Part shown: piece by piece, positions 22,980-36,614 of the stretch
How positions within the stretch are numbered: position 1 is the first letter of the stretch
Layout: every line of letters begins with the position of its first letter
NCBI GenBank assembly: GCA_014529385.2
Contig: CM043964.1
Coordinates: forward strand, 138,840,529-138,904,528
From: Adiantum capillus-veneris
Taxonomy: Eukaryota; Streptophyta; Polypodiopsida; Polypodiales; Pteridaceae
Direction: 5' to 3'
Length of the DNA: 64,000 bases
Made by a program: the position numbers and the translations under genes
Notes under the pieces: model-generated
Databases searched by the model: none
The model's input: the letters and a program-made list of their open reading frames with translations, nothing else
What the model was told of the DNA's origin: nothing

Positions 22980-23880
22980 CTCTTTCTTCTTAGCCTCTTT
23001 TGCCTTCAACTTAGGACATTGCTTGATCAAGTGATCATTAGCTTTACAATAATGGCAACGCATCTTCTTTTTTCCCTTTTCACCAGAATTCCCAGACGAA
23101 TTGCTGCCAGTAGAAGCATTAGGAACATGTGATTTACCACTTGCAGAAGAACCATGAGAAGTGGCTATATTGCTGTTACCACCTTTTCTTTGAGCAACAA
23201 TAAACGCCTTATCAACTGTACGCTGTTTAGCCTTGTTTTTTTAGAAAGTGACTCTTGCAACGACAATGTGCATAATGTATCAAACTTGACAACTTCTGGA
23301 TTTCCTTGGGTCATAAGTCTCCAAGTACTATCAAAAGTCTAATAAGAATCTAACAAATCATCAAGAACATGCTGCACAAGGGAATTGTCAAAAATAACTT
23401 CGCCTATAGAAAAAAGTTTCTCATTAATATAATTGACACTAGCATAATCTTCGACTCCAGCTCTTTACGTAGCAATGCAATTTTAGCCTCATTGCGACTT
23501 GCATAAAGACCAACCAGAATATCCCAAGCCTATTTTGCAGATTTAGCTAAACGAATGTGGGGAGGAATAGTGCGTTTCAGATAATGCAATCAAAGCATGA
23601 TCTTGCGTATCACTTACATCCCAACAAGCCTGCTCAGCCGTAGGCAAAATAGTTCTAACAGCAGCAATCCTGCCACTAAAACCTGCAACATCCTCAATAA
23701 TCGCCTGTATCCTTAGAACCGGGACATACATCAATACCCTATACAAGATTACAAACCTCCTTTGACACAAGGACATGTTGTATCGTATAAGCCCACATAG
23801 AGGAATTGTCCCCATCCAATCTATCCTCAACAACAAACATCTTGAACACATCTATGTTGTTGTCAGCCATGGTGAATTCT
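22980..23880 (-). pseudogene. gag: Copia gag with zinc knuckle, broken
   Basis: Starts MADNNIDVFKMFVVEDRLDG at about 23872 and stops at VCNLV-stop near 23740. Further gag-like pieces follow in other frames. A CCHC knuckle, CHYCKANDHLIKQC, lies near 23015-23057 with a lysine-rich flank. Several frameshifts. Between the knuckle and RT there is no room for protease and integrase, which marks the internal deletion. Confidence 0.82.
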
Positions 23881-24179
23881 TACACCCGATGTGAAAATTT
23901 CCCTATAAGAGGAGAAACAAAGCGTAACCAACATATGCTATATAGCACAACCCATAGAAGACTAAGGGACCTGTATGCAAAAAACGACACTAACAAAATT
24001 TTTGCACAAAACGATGAAATTGCCTTTGCAGCACTACCTGTAGTGGAAACGAAGGCCGAAATGAGTCCAAATCAAAATCTGACCAGACCTGCTGATGCTC
24101 ACCAAAGCTCATAGAAATTGGAGAAGGCGAGTCATCATTTGTTGGAGCTGCTGGAAACTAAGGCTAAAGGACGCAACCT

Positions 24180-24191
24180 GCTCTGATACCA
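24180..24191 (-). promoter_or_regulatory. Copia primer binding site
   Basis: On the minus strand reads tggtatcagagc, two bases from the LTR end. Confidence 0.9.
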
Positions 24192-24193
24192 AT

Positions 24194-24303
24194 TGTTGGA
24201 ATCAGGGTTGCATGGAAATACACAACTTGGAGAAGACGAAGGAAGTTGCCCCGACGGTCCTAAGTGTGTTCACACACATCACTACCACATGTATATGGTA
24301 ACA
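24194..24303 (-). repeat. Copia 5' LTR (minus orientation), deleted
   Basis: 110 bp. Both ends match the 245-bp partner, but the middle (including the (AC)n tract) is absent. Confidence 0.85.
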
Positions 24304-24483
24304 TATATAAAGAAGAGAGCACACCCAAATAACATTTTATACTCATTTTTCTTCCAATTTTCTTTTCTCACTTACTTTACCTCCTCCTCAATTTCTTTTT
24401 TTTGGGATGCTTCAACCCTAAATCCTAAATCTAATTTTACATGCTTCATAGCGGGGTTTTGACACGAGCACGTAACTACTCTC
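24304..24483. other. Short spacer between two LTR elements
   Basis: Holds one tatat and one ctctc target copy at its edges and no gene. Confidence 0.6.
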
Positions 24484-24680
24484 TGTTGGGTTCAAGCCCT
24501 TATTGGTCAGCTTATTGGTCAGCCCGTGAGAACAAGTCTCAAGGCATGCAGGTATAGACCATTAGTTAGTTGAGTTTGCATGTGGAAAAAGGTGAGGTAG
24601 ACATCATCTTCCAAAGGCTATGTAAAGGATTCCATTAATAAAAATTAGTATAGCGTGTTCTTTTGCTTCAAGCTGTGTCG

Positions 24681-24759
<79 letters not shown>

Positions 24760-24826
24760 CTTCTGTTGTGCTCAGCACCACGCCATGGCCCTTAGGCTGC
24801 ATCCCCCATAGCCTCAGGTTCCAACA
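24484..24826 (+). repeat. 5' LTR of the young element
   Basis: 343 bp, with an internal direct duplication (cttattggtcag twice) near its start and a 74-bp (CT)n tract at 24684-24757. Confidence 0.92.
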
Positions 24827-24828
24827 AC

Positions 24829-24840
24829 TGGTATCAGAGC
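24829..24840 (+). promoter_or_regulatory. Primer binding site of the young element
   Basis: tggtatcagagc two bases after the 5' LTR. Confidence 0.9.
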
Positions 24841-25289
24841 CCAGGCGGGCCGCCAAATCTTGGCTTCGAGTCAGCACGCGGGTACAACCGCTTATGCAGA
24901 GAGACAAGAGGAGATCGAATACGCGTTATTTGCCCGTAATCTGCAACAACAGGGTCGCGTTGGCTTTCTGGTAAGAATTCGTTTCTTGAGCACCTTCAAA
25001 TTCTGCATCGACTGCCTGCTGCGAGCCAGAAGGTCCTTCGACCTGTCGTTCTGCGCCATTGCTGCATATAGAGCTCGTTTTTCTTTTCTTCTTTTTTTGT
25101 GTTCACACTATTTAGAGATATTGGCCACCCAATTTACTCTTTAAGCCTTACCCAACGGGCATTCCCACCATTGGGTACACTCTGATTTTGGAGCCTTTCA
25201 AAAACACTGCCCTGGGAAGCGGGCTCACTAATTCAAGAAGCGCTTCACACACATCACCTCAATAAAATACATTGTGCATATTTTGGTGA

Positions 25290-25658
<369 letters not shown>

Positions 25659-26023
25659 AATCAAAGATCAACTCTTTTCATGTTGTTTTTTAGTCAAAAT
25701 AAAATGTACGGGATATAGACACTGCCATCCATAAATGGTAAGACCTCCCATTTTATCAGTTCTCAGCCCATTTTTGCACGCTCATGAGGTTACTGGGTAC
25801 ACCATAAACCCAAGGTTTGGCAGTGAACCAAAAACTCCATTTTTGGTAGCTACATATTTGGCCTACACCCTATCTGTTCAAGGGGGGGTTACTGACCTAG
25901 CACCAGGTTATGGATAAACCAGAAATCCTTGGTTGTGAGAAAACCTAAAACTCACGGTTGACGAGTCACCAAAAACTCAAGGTATCATGAGTTGCTTGTC
26001 CAGTTCGGGCTTGAGGGGGGGAT

Positions 26024-26220
26024 TGTTGGGTTCAAGCCCTTATTGGTCAGCTTATTGGTCAGCCCGTGAGAACAAGTCTCAAGGCATGCAGGTATAGACC
26101 ATTAGTTCGTTGAGTTTGCATGTGGAAAAAGGTGAGGTAGACATCATCTTCCAAAGGCTATGTAAAGGATTCCATTAATAAAAATTAGTATAGCGTGTTC
26201 TTTTGCTTCAAGCTGCGTCG

Positions 26221-26297
<77 letters not shown>

Positions 26298-26364
26298 CTT
26301 TTGCTGTGCTCAGCACCACGCCATGGCCCTTAGGCTGCATCCCCCATAGCCTCAGGTTCCAACA
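26024..26364 (+). repeat. 3' LTR of the young element
   Basis: 341 bp, near-identical to the 5' copy, with a 72-bp (CT)n tract at 26224-26295. Confidence 0.92.
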
Positions 26365-26416
26365 CTCTCTAATATCCTCTTGGAAGCCTTGGATGCTACA
26401 TATCTTGGTATGAATT

Positions 26417-26905
26417 TGAACTTCCAAGACATGTGTCCCTCTTGTGTGAAAATTGAGTAGTCGGGCTAGCCTTCCACTACTCATATTTCATGCAAGGATG
26501 ACATATATTTTTAAAATTTTTAAGACATGTGTCCCTGTACGCAAAAATTGGTTAGTTGGACTAACTTCCAACTACTTATATTTTGCACAAGGAGAACACA
26601 TAATTTTTTTCCCCATAAACTTTCAAGACATGTGTCCCCCTTACGCAAAAATTGAGTAGTTGGACTAGCCTCCAACTACTTATTTTGCGCAAGAAGGACA
26701 ACCTTTTTTTCATAAACTTCTAAGATGTGTCTCCCTTGTGTGAAAATTGAGCAGTCAGGTTAACCTTTGACTACTCAATTTTTGCACAAGGGGGACACTC
26801 ACTATTCTTTTTTGAAATTTCTAATACATGTGTCGGCCTTATGTAAACATAGTGTTGTTGGAGTAGCCTTCAAAGACTCTATTTTCACGTGAGACGGACA
26901 CTCAT
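26417..26905 (+). repeat. Tandem array of about five dyad-symmetric ~100-bp units
   Basis: Each unit starts near gacatgtgtccc, continues ttacgcaaaaattgagtag, then ttggacta, and returns ccaactacttattttgcgc then aag..ggac. Each unit is therefore an imperfect inverted repeat joined to the next by an AT-rich spacer. Units begin near 26429, 26523, 26627, 26724 and 26826 and grow more divergent to the right. Confidence 0.8.
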
Positions 26906-26964
26906 CACCACATGAGAGTATTTTCTCTTATATTTTGTCTCAATTTGTAGGTTTGAACTTTCTT

Positions 26965-27441
26965 ATGGCAAGGACCAACCAAACTGCAAGGGTGGTTCAT
27001 AGAGAAGAGAGATGTCTACAAGGAGCATCTCCTGAGCCAGATAAAGGTGAGAGCTCAAAGCAAGGATAAATCTCAAAGAAAGGGAAAATTGATGCACCCA
27101 TAAAGCAACCAACCAAGAAGAGAGTTGATATGAAGCCCTCCCTACAAAGAAGAAGAGACTTCCTCAAAAGGTGAAATGTTTGAGGGAGATTAGGAGAGCA
27201 TAGAAGGCCCTTATAGTTGCAAATCCTAAGATACCTTTTCAAAGGCTTTGCTGGCATGTAGTAGAAAAGTTTAAGATTGATATGAGGTGGACAAGAGGTG
27301 CCTTGGAATATATGTAATAGGATCTTGAAGACTTTCTAATTGAGCTCGTCCAAGATGCATACATATGTGCAACCCACTCTCATAGTGCACCCTAATGGAC
27401 AAAGATAAGATTATGTTAAGGAGATTAAGACATAGATCGAG
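26965..27441 (+). pseudogene. CENH3: Histone H3 pseudogene, CENH3-like
   Basis: The frame opens MARTNQTARVVHREERCLQG, matching the H3 start MARTKQTAR and then diverging like a CENH3 tail. It has a TAA in the tail and a frameshift near 27170. The histone-fold part follows: CLREIRRA, IPFQRL, RWTRGAL (27285-27305), then DLEDFLIELVQDAYICATHS, with several stops. These align in order with the alpha-N, alpha-1 and alpha-2 parts of H3. RWT before the alpha-2 AL motif is seen in many plant CENH3 proteins, where canonical H3 has RFQSSA. No introns interrupt tail and core, which suggests a retrocopy. In a working form the protein would mark centromeres; this copy is dead. Confidence 0.75.
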
Positions 27442-27540
27442 CAAAATTCTTGAACCAATTCCTCTACAAGATGAGAAAATCTTCAACATCCTCAACATAC
27501 CTCGAGCATACCTCCATGAAGAAAGTCAAAAGACCCTGAG

Positions 27541-27855
27541 GTGGTGATTGAAAAGAGCTTAGAGGATGCAGAGGATGATGTGGAAGAAGGGGAGGATATG
27601 AAAGTTGTCGGGGAGGAGATAAAAGAAAAACTTAGGGAGATTGAAACTCAACTCCCTTCATTGTCGAGAAGTTTCAATTCTAATGGATTTAGGGTGGCTG
27701 GCTTCTTAGAGGATGCCCTTATTCAATGGAAAGATTATGTGGTCTTGTATGCTGAGTCTCTTGACATTCTTAAAGACTGGCAAAAAGAGATCAATGACTC
27801 TATTGCCTTGGAATTCCTAACGTTTTCCTTCCCACCCAACTTCTTGCATCATTGA
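27541..27855 (+). CDS. Hypothetical 104-codon ORF next to the H3 pseudogene
   Basis: Acidic, coiled-coil-prone start (LEDAEDDVEEGEDMKVVGEE, then IKEKLREIETQL) followed by FLEDALIQWKDYVVLYAES. No family recognised. It begins 100 bp after the H3-like fold and could be part of the same transcribed or retrocopied unit. Confidence 0.3.
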   Translation: MVIEKSLEDAEDDVEEGEDMKVVGEEIKEKLREIETQLPSLSRSFNSNGFRVAGFLEDALIQWKDYVVLYAESLDILKDWQKEINDSIALEFLTFSFPPNFLHH

Positions 27856-27859
27856 GAAA

Positions 27860-28575
27860 TTTTATTGACAATTAATAACTATTCTTTGTATTTTATTGAA
27901 GATTATTGATGCTTGATTGTCGAGCATAAAGTGAATGTAATTTATTCAGCCATCTCTCACTTTTTGAGAAGATACTAACATAAGTAATTAGTTAGCCAAC
28001 ATTGATTTTGAGGCTTGTGAGCTTCTTCTCTACCCGTATCATTGAGAGGTATGTTTTTTTGCAACCCTAGTTAAATATGTGGGTTTAATCTTTGAGGCTT
28101 TTTATAAAGTCCTTTGCTCTTGCCATAGCTCACAATGGAGTCTTATAGCAATTGATATCACTGATAAAACATGTTTCAAATTGAACTTTCTCTAGAGACA
28201 CCATGGAATGGCTAGGTTACAAGTGTAATTGTTGAATAGTTAATCCAATTCTCCCACTTCCCATGTTTTTTCTTTGGGTAAGCCAATGCTTTGCATCTTT
28301 GTTAATAGGGCTACACCAAGGATGATAGAGGTAATTGAGTAATGTCCTCTCATCAGAAATCTCATGGATGACATGCAAATCTTAAATGTGAAGGTATGGT
28401 GTTGCTAGGTTTTAAAGTAAATACTGGTTTGTAGAATGAATTAATGCTTCTTGGTGTGCTTGTATAGCCCCCTTGCAAGAGGAATCTTTCTCTTATGGTT
28501 GGAGAGTGGTCACAAATGCAAAGCTCGTGATTGACTACACCTATTGAGACCCAAAAAGAATATTAAGGTAAGCCT
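27860..28575. other. Unassigned spacer
   Basis: No gene or repeat recognised. Confidence 0.4.
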
Positions 28576-28579
28576 GTGA

Positions 28580-30711
<2,132 letters not shown>

Positions 30712-30870
30712 CACTACAACATGTCGTGTGGATATCGGTGATCGTACTGATGGAAATAAACTAGTTATAAAAATCTCGTGTGTTGGTATCATCACGTTGG
30801 TATAACAGGCCTTGGTATACCCGTTGTAATATAATATATGCATACCGACGCCTATATGGATGCACACATC
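30712..30870 (-). repeat. Candidate CACTA terminus with subterminal motifs
   Basis: cactacaacatg followed by several ttggtat or ataccg copies in both orientations. Supported only by motif and position. Confidence 0.5.
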
Positions 30871-31059
30871 GACGCCAAAACCTCCATATATTTTTTTGAG
30901 CACACAGGGCTTGCATCTGGTGCTGCATGTACTACAACACCAAAAACAACCCTCTCTGCTCAAAGAAGAGAGTGCAAAAGCAAACACACTCTAACCTTCT
31001 TTTTCCCTGAAAATTCCATAGATGTGTGAGTATATATCAACCATGACGAGATTCACAAA

Positions 31060-31975
31060 ACATAAACATAACAATACTCGCAAACCATAATCATCGTGTG
31101 AATTGCAAAACATAATCATAATCGAATTTTAAAACCATAACCATAACTTAACCATAGCCTTAAGCATAACCATAACCATAACCTCAAACCTCAAACCTCA
31201 AACCATAACCATAACCTCAACCATAATCATAACCGAATTCTCAAACCATAACCATAACCTTAATCGAATATGCTTAAGATTATGGTTATGCTTTGAGAAA
31301 TTGGTTATGGTTTTCAAAGCATAACCATAACCAACTTCTCAAAGCATAACCATAATCTTAAGCATATCCAAAACCATAACCATAACATTAAACGGATTCC
31401 AAAACCATAACCATAACCAAATTCTCAAACCATAACCATAACCTTAAGAGGATTTCAAAACCATAAACATATGGTTATGGTTATGGTTTTGGAAACCACT
31501 TGCAGTTATGGTTACGGTTATGGTTTGAAAATGTGATTAACCTTAAGAGGATTTCAAAAGCATAACCATAACCATAACCTTAAGCAGATTTCAAAACCAT
31601 AACCATAACCAAATTTTCAAACCATAACCATCACCTTAAGTGGATTTTAAAACCATAAACATAACCATATTCTCAAACCATAACTGTAAGGGATTTCCAA
31701 AATCATAACCTTAACCAAATTTTCAAACCATAACCATAACCTTAAGTGGATTTCAAAATCATGACCATAACCAAATTCTCAAACCATAACCATAACTTTA
31801 AGCAGATCACATAACCATAACCATAACCATAACCATAACCATAACTTTAGGCAAATTACAAAACCATAATCATAACCAAAATCTCTGACCATAATCTTCA
31901 CCATAACCATAAACTTAAGCAGATTACCAAACCATAACCATAAGTAAATCCTCAAACCATAACCAAAATTGAGCA
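31060..31975 (+). repeat. (ccataa)n-based minisatellite, partly inverted
   Basis: Short runs of aaccataaccataacc alternate with ttctcaaa, cttaag.ggatttcaaaa and similar, giving a higher-order unit of about 55-60 bp. Two segments (about 31268-31312 and 31468-31535) run in the opposite orientation (ggttatgg). It is not the plant telomere repeat ccctaaa. Confidence 0.88.
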
Positions 31976-32089
31976 TACATGAATATATCTAGAACCATGG
32001 CTACCGTCTAAAATTATATATGAACCAACATCAACATGTACAAATGAATATATATACATTGACCATATTGATCAAAGTAGGGCCTCCCA

Positions 32090-32800
32090 ATCGATGGCCT
32101 CTCCCTCATCCTGAAGCTGTAGAAGAAGAGCTCATAGTCCATGCTTGAATCCATATTTCTCCTCTCTATCCGTTGGAGTATGCTTCATGGCAAGCTCCTA
32201 TAATATATACACTTAACCATAAGATAAAAAATTAAAAAAATATGTACATACGCTATTTAAATAGTGTATGATACGTAAAATATCACATTGAAGAGTCTCA
32301 TAGCCTCCACTCCCAAGATGAGAAGATCCTACAAACTCTAGGTGTACATTGGTTGTTGCTGCTGAAACCTGTCTGAATGCTCCTACACCTCCTCAAGAAA
32401 ATCCTGTCCACTCCTCTGCATCCAACCATTTTAGCTTTGGCTCATTATTTTGTATTTGTCCCATGTTTTAGATCAAAGATGTAACATTGTCGCAATAGCC
32501 ATGCCCAAGATCTAGACATTGGAGACTAGATGGTATCCCTCTGTTGACCTTCATTCTCTATGAATGGTATTAATGATGTAATTCTTTCTCTCCATATCCT
32601 GAGTATCCCAATGCTCCATCACAGAGTGCCCAAATTGCATTGTACAAAGCTGACGAACCCTCTGATGCATGGCCTTTCTGGACCTATCCATTACTGGTGC
32701 TCCATCCCTGGTCTTGTACACCTTTCTAGGATCAAACTCATGCGATTCCCAAGGTGTACATGGTGTGCTAAGCGGTGTACTATCTACTGAAGAGAGAGGT
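32090..32800 (-). pseudogene. Second CACTA gene, fragments
   Basis: Minus-strand pieces read RKAMHQRVRQLCTMQFGHSV, then MERKNYIINTIH, and farther on WMQRSGQDFLEEV with a Q-rich end (FQQQQPM). The position after TNP2 and the charged, Q-rich character fit the accessory DNA-binding (TNPA/transposase_24-like) gene of CACTA elements. The family call is an inference from position. Confidence 0.4.
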
Positions 32801-33344
32801 AGATGCTCTCTTGGAGGTGTGGATGCATTGGTAGCACCACTACCACAACAACAACCACCACCACCTAAACGCGATGAGATCTACATCGTCTTGAAGATTA
32901 ACAAGAAGATACAGTCTCCGGTGTAGCTCGACCAATCGGTGTAACTGGAATGATGGTCTAAGGTGTGACGCCACCAATCAATGTGATTGGAACGTTGGTT
33001 TGAGGGGTCAAAGCAGTTGTAGCTGGTCTAAAGGACCTGCTATCCAAAACTTTTTTGCGTATGCACACTGCTCTAGGGAAAACGATGAGAAGAAAGTACG
33101 CATCTACTCCGGTGACATGCCAGCTGGAGTAACTAGAAAACTAAAACTCAAAGAGTATGGCTCCTCATCATATGCCCTGGCTGTAAAAACTAATTTGAAA
33201 ACATATATACAATATGTTAGTTCACTTAACCACAAATAAACATCTCAAGCAACAAAAATCACTAAGAATTCTTTGTTGGACAGTAATTAAAATCCATTGA
33301 TCGAAAGTAGACATTACAAGAGATTTCTTAACAAAAATCACTTG

Positions 33345-36300
33345 TCATCTCTCATCTTCTATGAGAGATGATGCACCAAAGACATCTATCTCTATGTGAA
33401 CGTTTGCATCTTTGTTATCAAACTCCACAAATCCATCCATCTCTGTATCTATCTCAGTATCTGATAGCTTATCTTTAGCTTTAGGAATCGGCTCAAGAAG
33501 AGCACCGAATTCAAGCTTAGGCCCCTTATCTTGATCATCCGCAATCCATGTATGTTGCTCAGGTGTCTCTTTGTTCTCAACCTCCAATCCTTCGCAAACT
33601 TATTTATTCCATGGAGCAACTTGGATGACAAAGAGCCAACATGGTACTCAAATCTTCTTTATCTTTTTTATTCCACAATGGATCTATAATAAATATAACC
33701 TATTTACAATGCTGCGGAAGTACAAATGTATCTTGATCATCTGTCCACACCCACCTAGAGTTGACTTCAATATGTCTACTGCTATCTTTGTGCACAGTTG
33801 CATTGGGACCACTAGTAATAATATTGAACCACTTCACATCAAAAATAAAAATATCAGACTTTCTGAAGCTAATTTTCAAGATGTTTTGTATATAGACAAA
33901 GTATTCAAGCTGGCAAGTCTATGTATTGTCATCCCTGGTACTACTCCGACTTTCTTAAACAAAGCTTGCCATGACACCACTATCGAAGGTGACCCTTTGT
34001 TCGTCTATCTGTTGCACTCTAAAGTGTCACCCATGTGACCACAAAGTTCTGTATTTGTGATACTAGTGGCACATATTTAACAATTTCAGATCACATTGCA
34101 TATATTTTCATGTGGTTTCATGTTTTTTAGGTACAATACATACATGCCAATTGCATCCCCTCAACATCCCCTCTTCCTCTTCAGTGTCCAATACTCCATT
34201 TTGCCTTGCCTACGAGATTCTTGCATCGAGCCAACATCTAGTAGTAAAGTCTGGCATTTTTTGAAAATGATCTAGAAAGGGAAGATTTCTAGTGATAGGA
34301 TTGTGCTTGAATTGCATTCGATCACCCAAACATTGTTTCTTTATTTCTCAATCCACTTTTGCATGACTTTTGAGTTGAGAAGACAAAATCTCATAACCTT
34401 TTCACGCATTTTGACATCTATCTTCCTCATGATACCGTGTCCCTATGGCTCCTCCCCAGTTACCTTGGCGTTTTTCTCAAAATTCCACAATTGGGGCATC
34501 CTTGGGTCAACTGAATCCAAGAACTCACTAATAAAAGAAAGAGACGCTTGCACAAGCCATCCCTCAGCTATGCTACCCTCAAGGCGAGCCCTTTGATAAA
34601 CGAACCCTTTTAACGTCTTCATGAATCTCTCCAAGAAGAACATCCGCCTATAATGGACCATTCCACCTAGTGCAGCTTCATCAACCACATGCACAAGTAA
34701 ATTCATTTGGATAGTAGGAATGTTGGTTGGAAAATACTTTCCCACCAATACAAACTACCTCTATATCATTTAAGCGAGCTGCATATATGTTGTCTCTCCT
34801 GATCTCTTTTGATGAGATCCAACGTACTAACTTACTAATCTTGTAAATTGTGTTTCTTATGTAATCTGTCAGGTAGCGTTTGATGGCAAATGGTAAGATA
34901 AATTGTAAAAACTTGTGCCAATAATGAGACTTAAGCCACTTAGTTTTTCATCTTTAGTAAAAGAAAATTTTCTTGTTGTTTACTTGTTGCTCCTCTGCCT
35001 TTCTCAATATCCATGGAGCTTTCAAAATAGCATAATTTCCATTGGGTTTAAGACGAGGCCACATCTCTAGCATTTGTCCCACAGCTTGCAGGTTGTCTCT
35101 TTGCACCTTGCTATCCCTTTTCCCAATAATGGTCTTCCACAAGATCTCCCCCACATTTTTAAAAATATACATTGGGTCGAGAAAATGATTGATAAAAAAG
35201 TTACTCCAATAGAGAGGATTATGAAAAATAGACAGTCTTTTCATCCCAGGTGGTATAAACTCTCCTAATTCTTGCCACATGTTCTTCCAATGACTTGCTT
35301 CACTGGGTGCATGTTGCGTTTGCATATATTTGGTCCATGCAGCTCATGACCTTCATGCAAAAATTATCCATGGTTCTTGTACATTGCCTTGCCCAAATAA
35401 TTAAGGTGACAGAAGCCAAGTCAAGGACCACATAGCAGATATGCATGGTTTCCCGAGTAGCTCAAACCTTTAAACCAGAAAGAAAGAACAAAAAAAGATC
35501 AAGCATTGAACTAGCACCACCTATAGAATGCAAATAGATATGGATTTCAAAGTACTTACTTGAACACTCACAAAAGTCTAGCCACTCGTGCATGGTCCAC
35601 ATGAGAATGCCTTGCACATGGGGATGTCATCGATCGACCGATTGAGACATGTCAACCACATCAATCCCTGTCCACAAGATTTGAAGGTCTTCTATAAGTG
35701 GTGCCATATAAAAATCCATGTTCTTTACCTTGTACTTCCTTGGAAAAACTAGTGACAATAGCAGATGGCCCTTCTTGATAGCCAACAATGGTGGAAGATT
35801 ATAGTTCACCAAGCAAATAGGATATGTGCTCCATGAGGAACTCTGAATTCCAAATGGGTTTACTCTGTCCATTGCCAAACCAAACATACACAATGAAGTT
35901 CTTCTTTAAATGTAGGCCATCGTTCCTCTATGTGCTTCCATGCAAGAGAATTAGCAGGCACCCACTATGGATCGAGTGTTTCGTAGAATCTTTGCAGGGA
36001 CAAATTTCCCTTGTGTGTCTTCTCCATACCTAACATTTGGGACATTGTTCCAAATCCTTGTACTCATTTCAAAAGAGTACACAATCATTAGGACATTCAT
36101 GGATTTTATGATAATCCATCCCCAAGTTCGTAAGCAGTTGTTTGGCGGAAGGTCGGGTAGGAGGCATGTGATTTCCTTATGGTAAAATCTAACTGTTGAG
36201 CAGTTTGTCAAAACCATTTAAATAATTTAAACAAGAATTTTGGATTTTTCAGTTAAATTAGTATGACATATATATATTTACCTGAAAATCTCTGTAACAC

Positions 36301-36380
36301 TCATGTTGGACCATCCATAAATAGATTGTAGGTTAAGCATTACCAAAGCTATATGAAGAACATACATTTTGGCACTGTTT
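33345..36380 (-). pseudogene. TNP2-type CACTA transposase, decayed
   Basis: Reading right to left: LHIALVMLNLQSIYGWSNMS (36290-36365); LGMDYHKIHECPNDCVLF then NEYKDLEQCPKC (about 36029-36125), the hallmark TNP2 zinc-like block; VNPFGIQSSSWSTYPI and LPPLLAIKKGHLLLSLVFP (35720-35870); YWSNFFINHFLDPMYIFKNV (35140-35215). Next comes the DUF4218 part FLERFMKTLKGFVYQRARLE then GSIAEG (34570-34670). A DUF4216 part follows: FDVKWFN, then DTFVLPQHCK (33690-33840). Stops, shifts and an inferred intron near 36230-36290 separate the blocks. Order matches TNP2 from N to C. Inactive. Confidence 0.9.
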
Positions 36381-36614
36381 TGTAAAGCGACATGTGGGAA
36401 AGCCTTTTCATCATTTCTCCTTCCTCTTCATCATTCTCATGCCGTTGTTGTGGATGGGATGATTGAGGTTGAGAGGTAGTTTTTCCTTGATTGCTGGCGC
36501 TTTCTCCACCTTGGCTTTCAATGATGGGGTCCATGTCGAAGAATACATCCAACCTCTGTTCCATCTCAACTTCTTGAAAAATAGCATCAATGGTTGATGG
36601 GGTAGACTCCACCA

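Larger units (their letters stand above)
21867..24303 (-). mobile_element. Ty1/copia element, internally deleted, minus strand
   Basis: LTRs (read on + they start tgttggaat and end ggtaaca) are flanked by the 5-bp target duplication tatat at 21862-21866 and 24304-24308. The primer site lies at 24180-24191 and a polypurine tract next to the other LTR (aatcccccctgg on +). On the minus strand it retains pieces of gag, a zinc knuckle and the front of RT. Protease, integrase, most of RT and RNase H are gone. It is a non-autonomous deletion derivative. Confidence 0.92.
30712..36460 (-). mobile_element. CACTA (En/Spm-type) DNA transposon remnant
   Basis: A TNP2-type transposase pseudogene on the minus strand defines it. 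Its 3' terminus is probably cactacaacatg at 30712, followed by subterminal ttggtat/ataccga motifs (30780-30860). I could not find the matching ...tagtg end to the right, so the right boundary is open. A (ccataa)n minisatellite and fragments of a second gene lie between the terminus and the transposase, as in other CACTA elements. Confidence 0.75.

Noticed and set aside
24684-24974. ORFs made of SLSLSL or ERERER runs (also at 241, 2433, 17772, 26224, 55133, 62916)
   Set aside because: They are translations of (CT)n or (GA)n microsatellites inside LTRs or spacers, in several frames and both strands.
31060-31975. Interstitial telomere
   Set aside because: The hexamer is ccataa, not ccctaaa, and it is mixed with other words in a longer unit.
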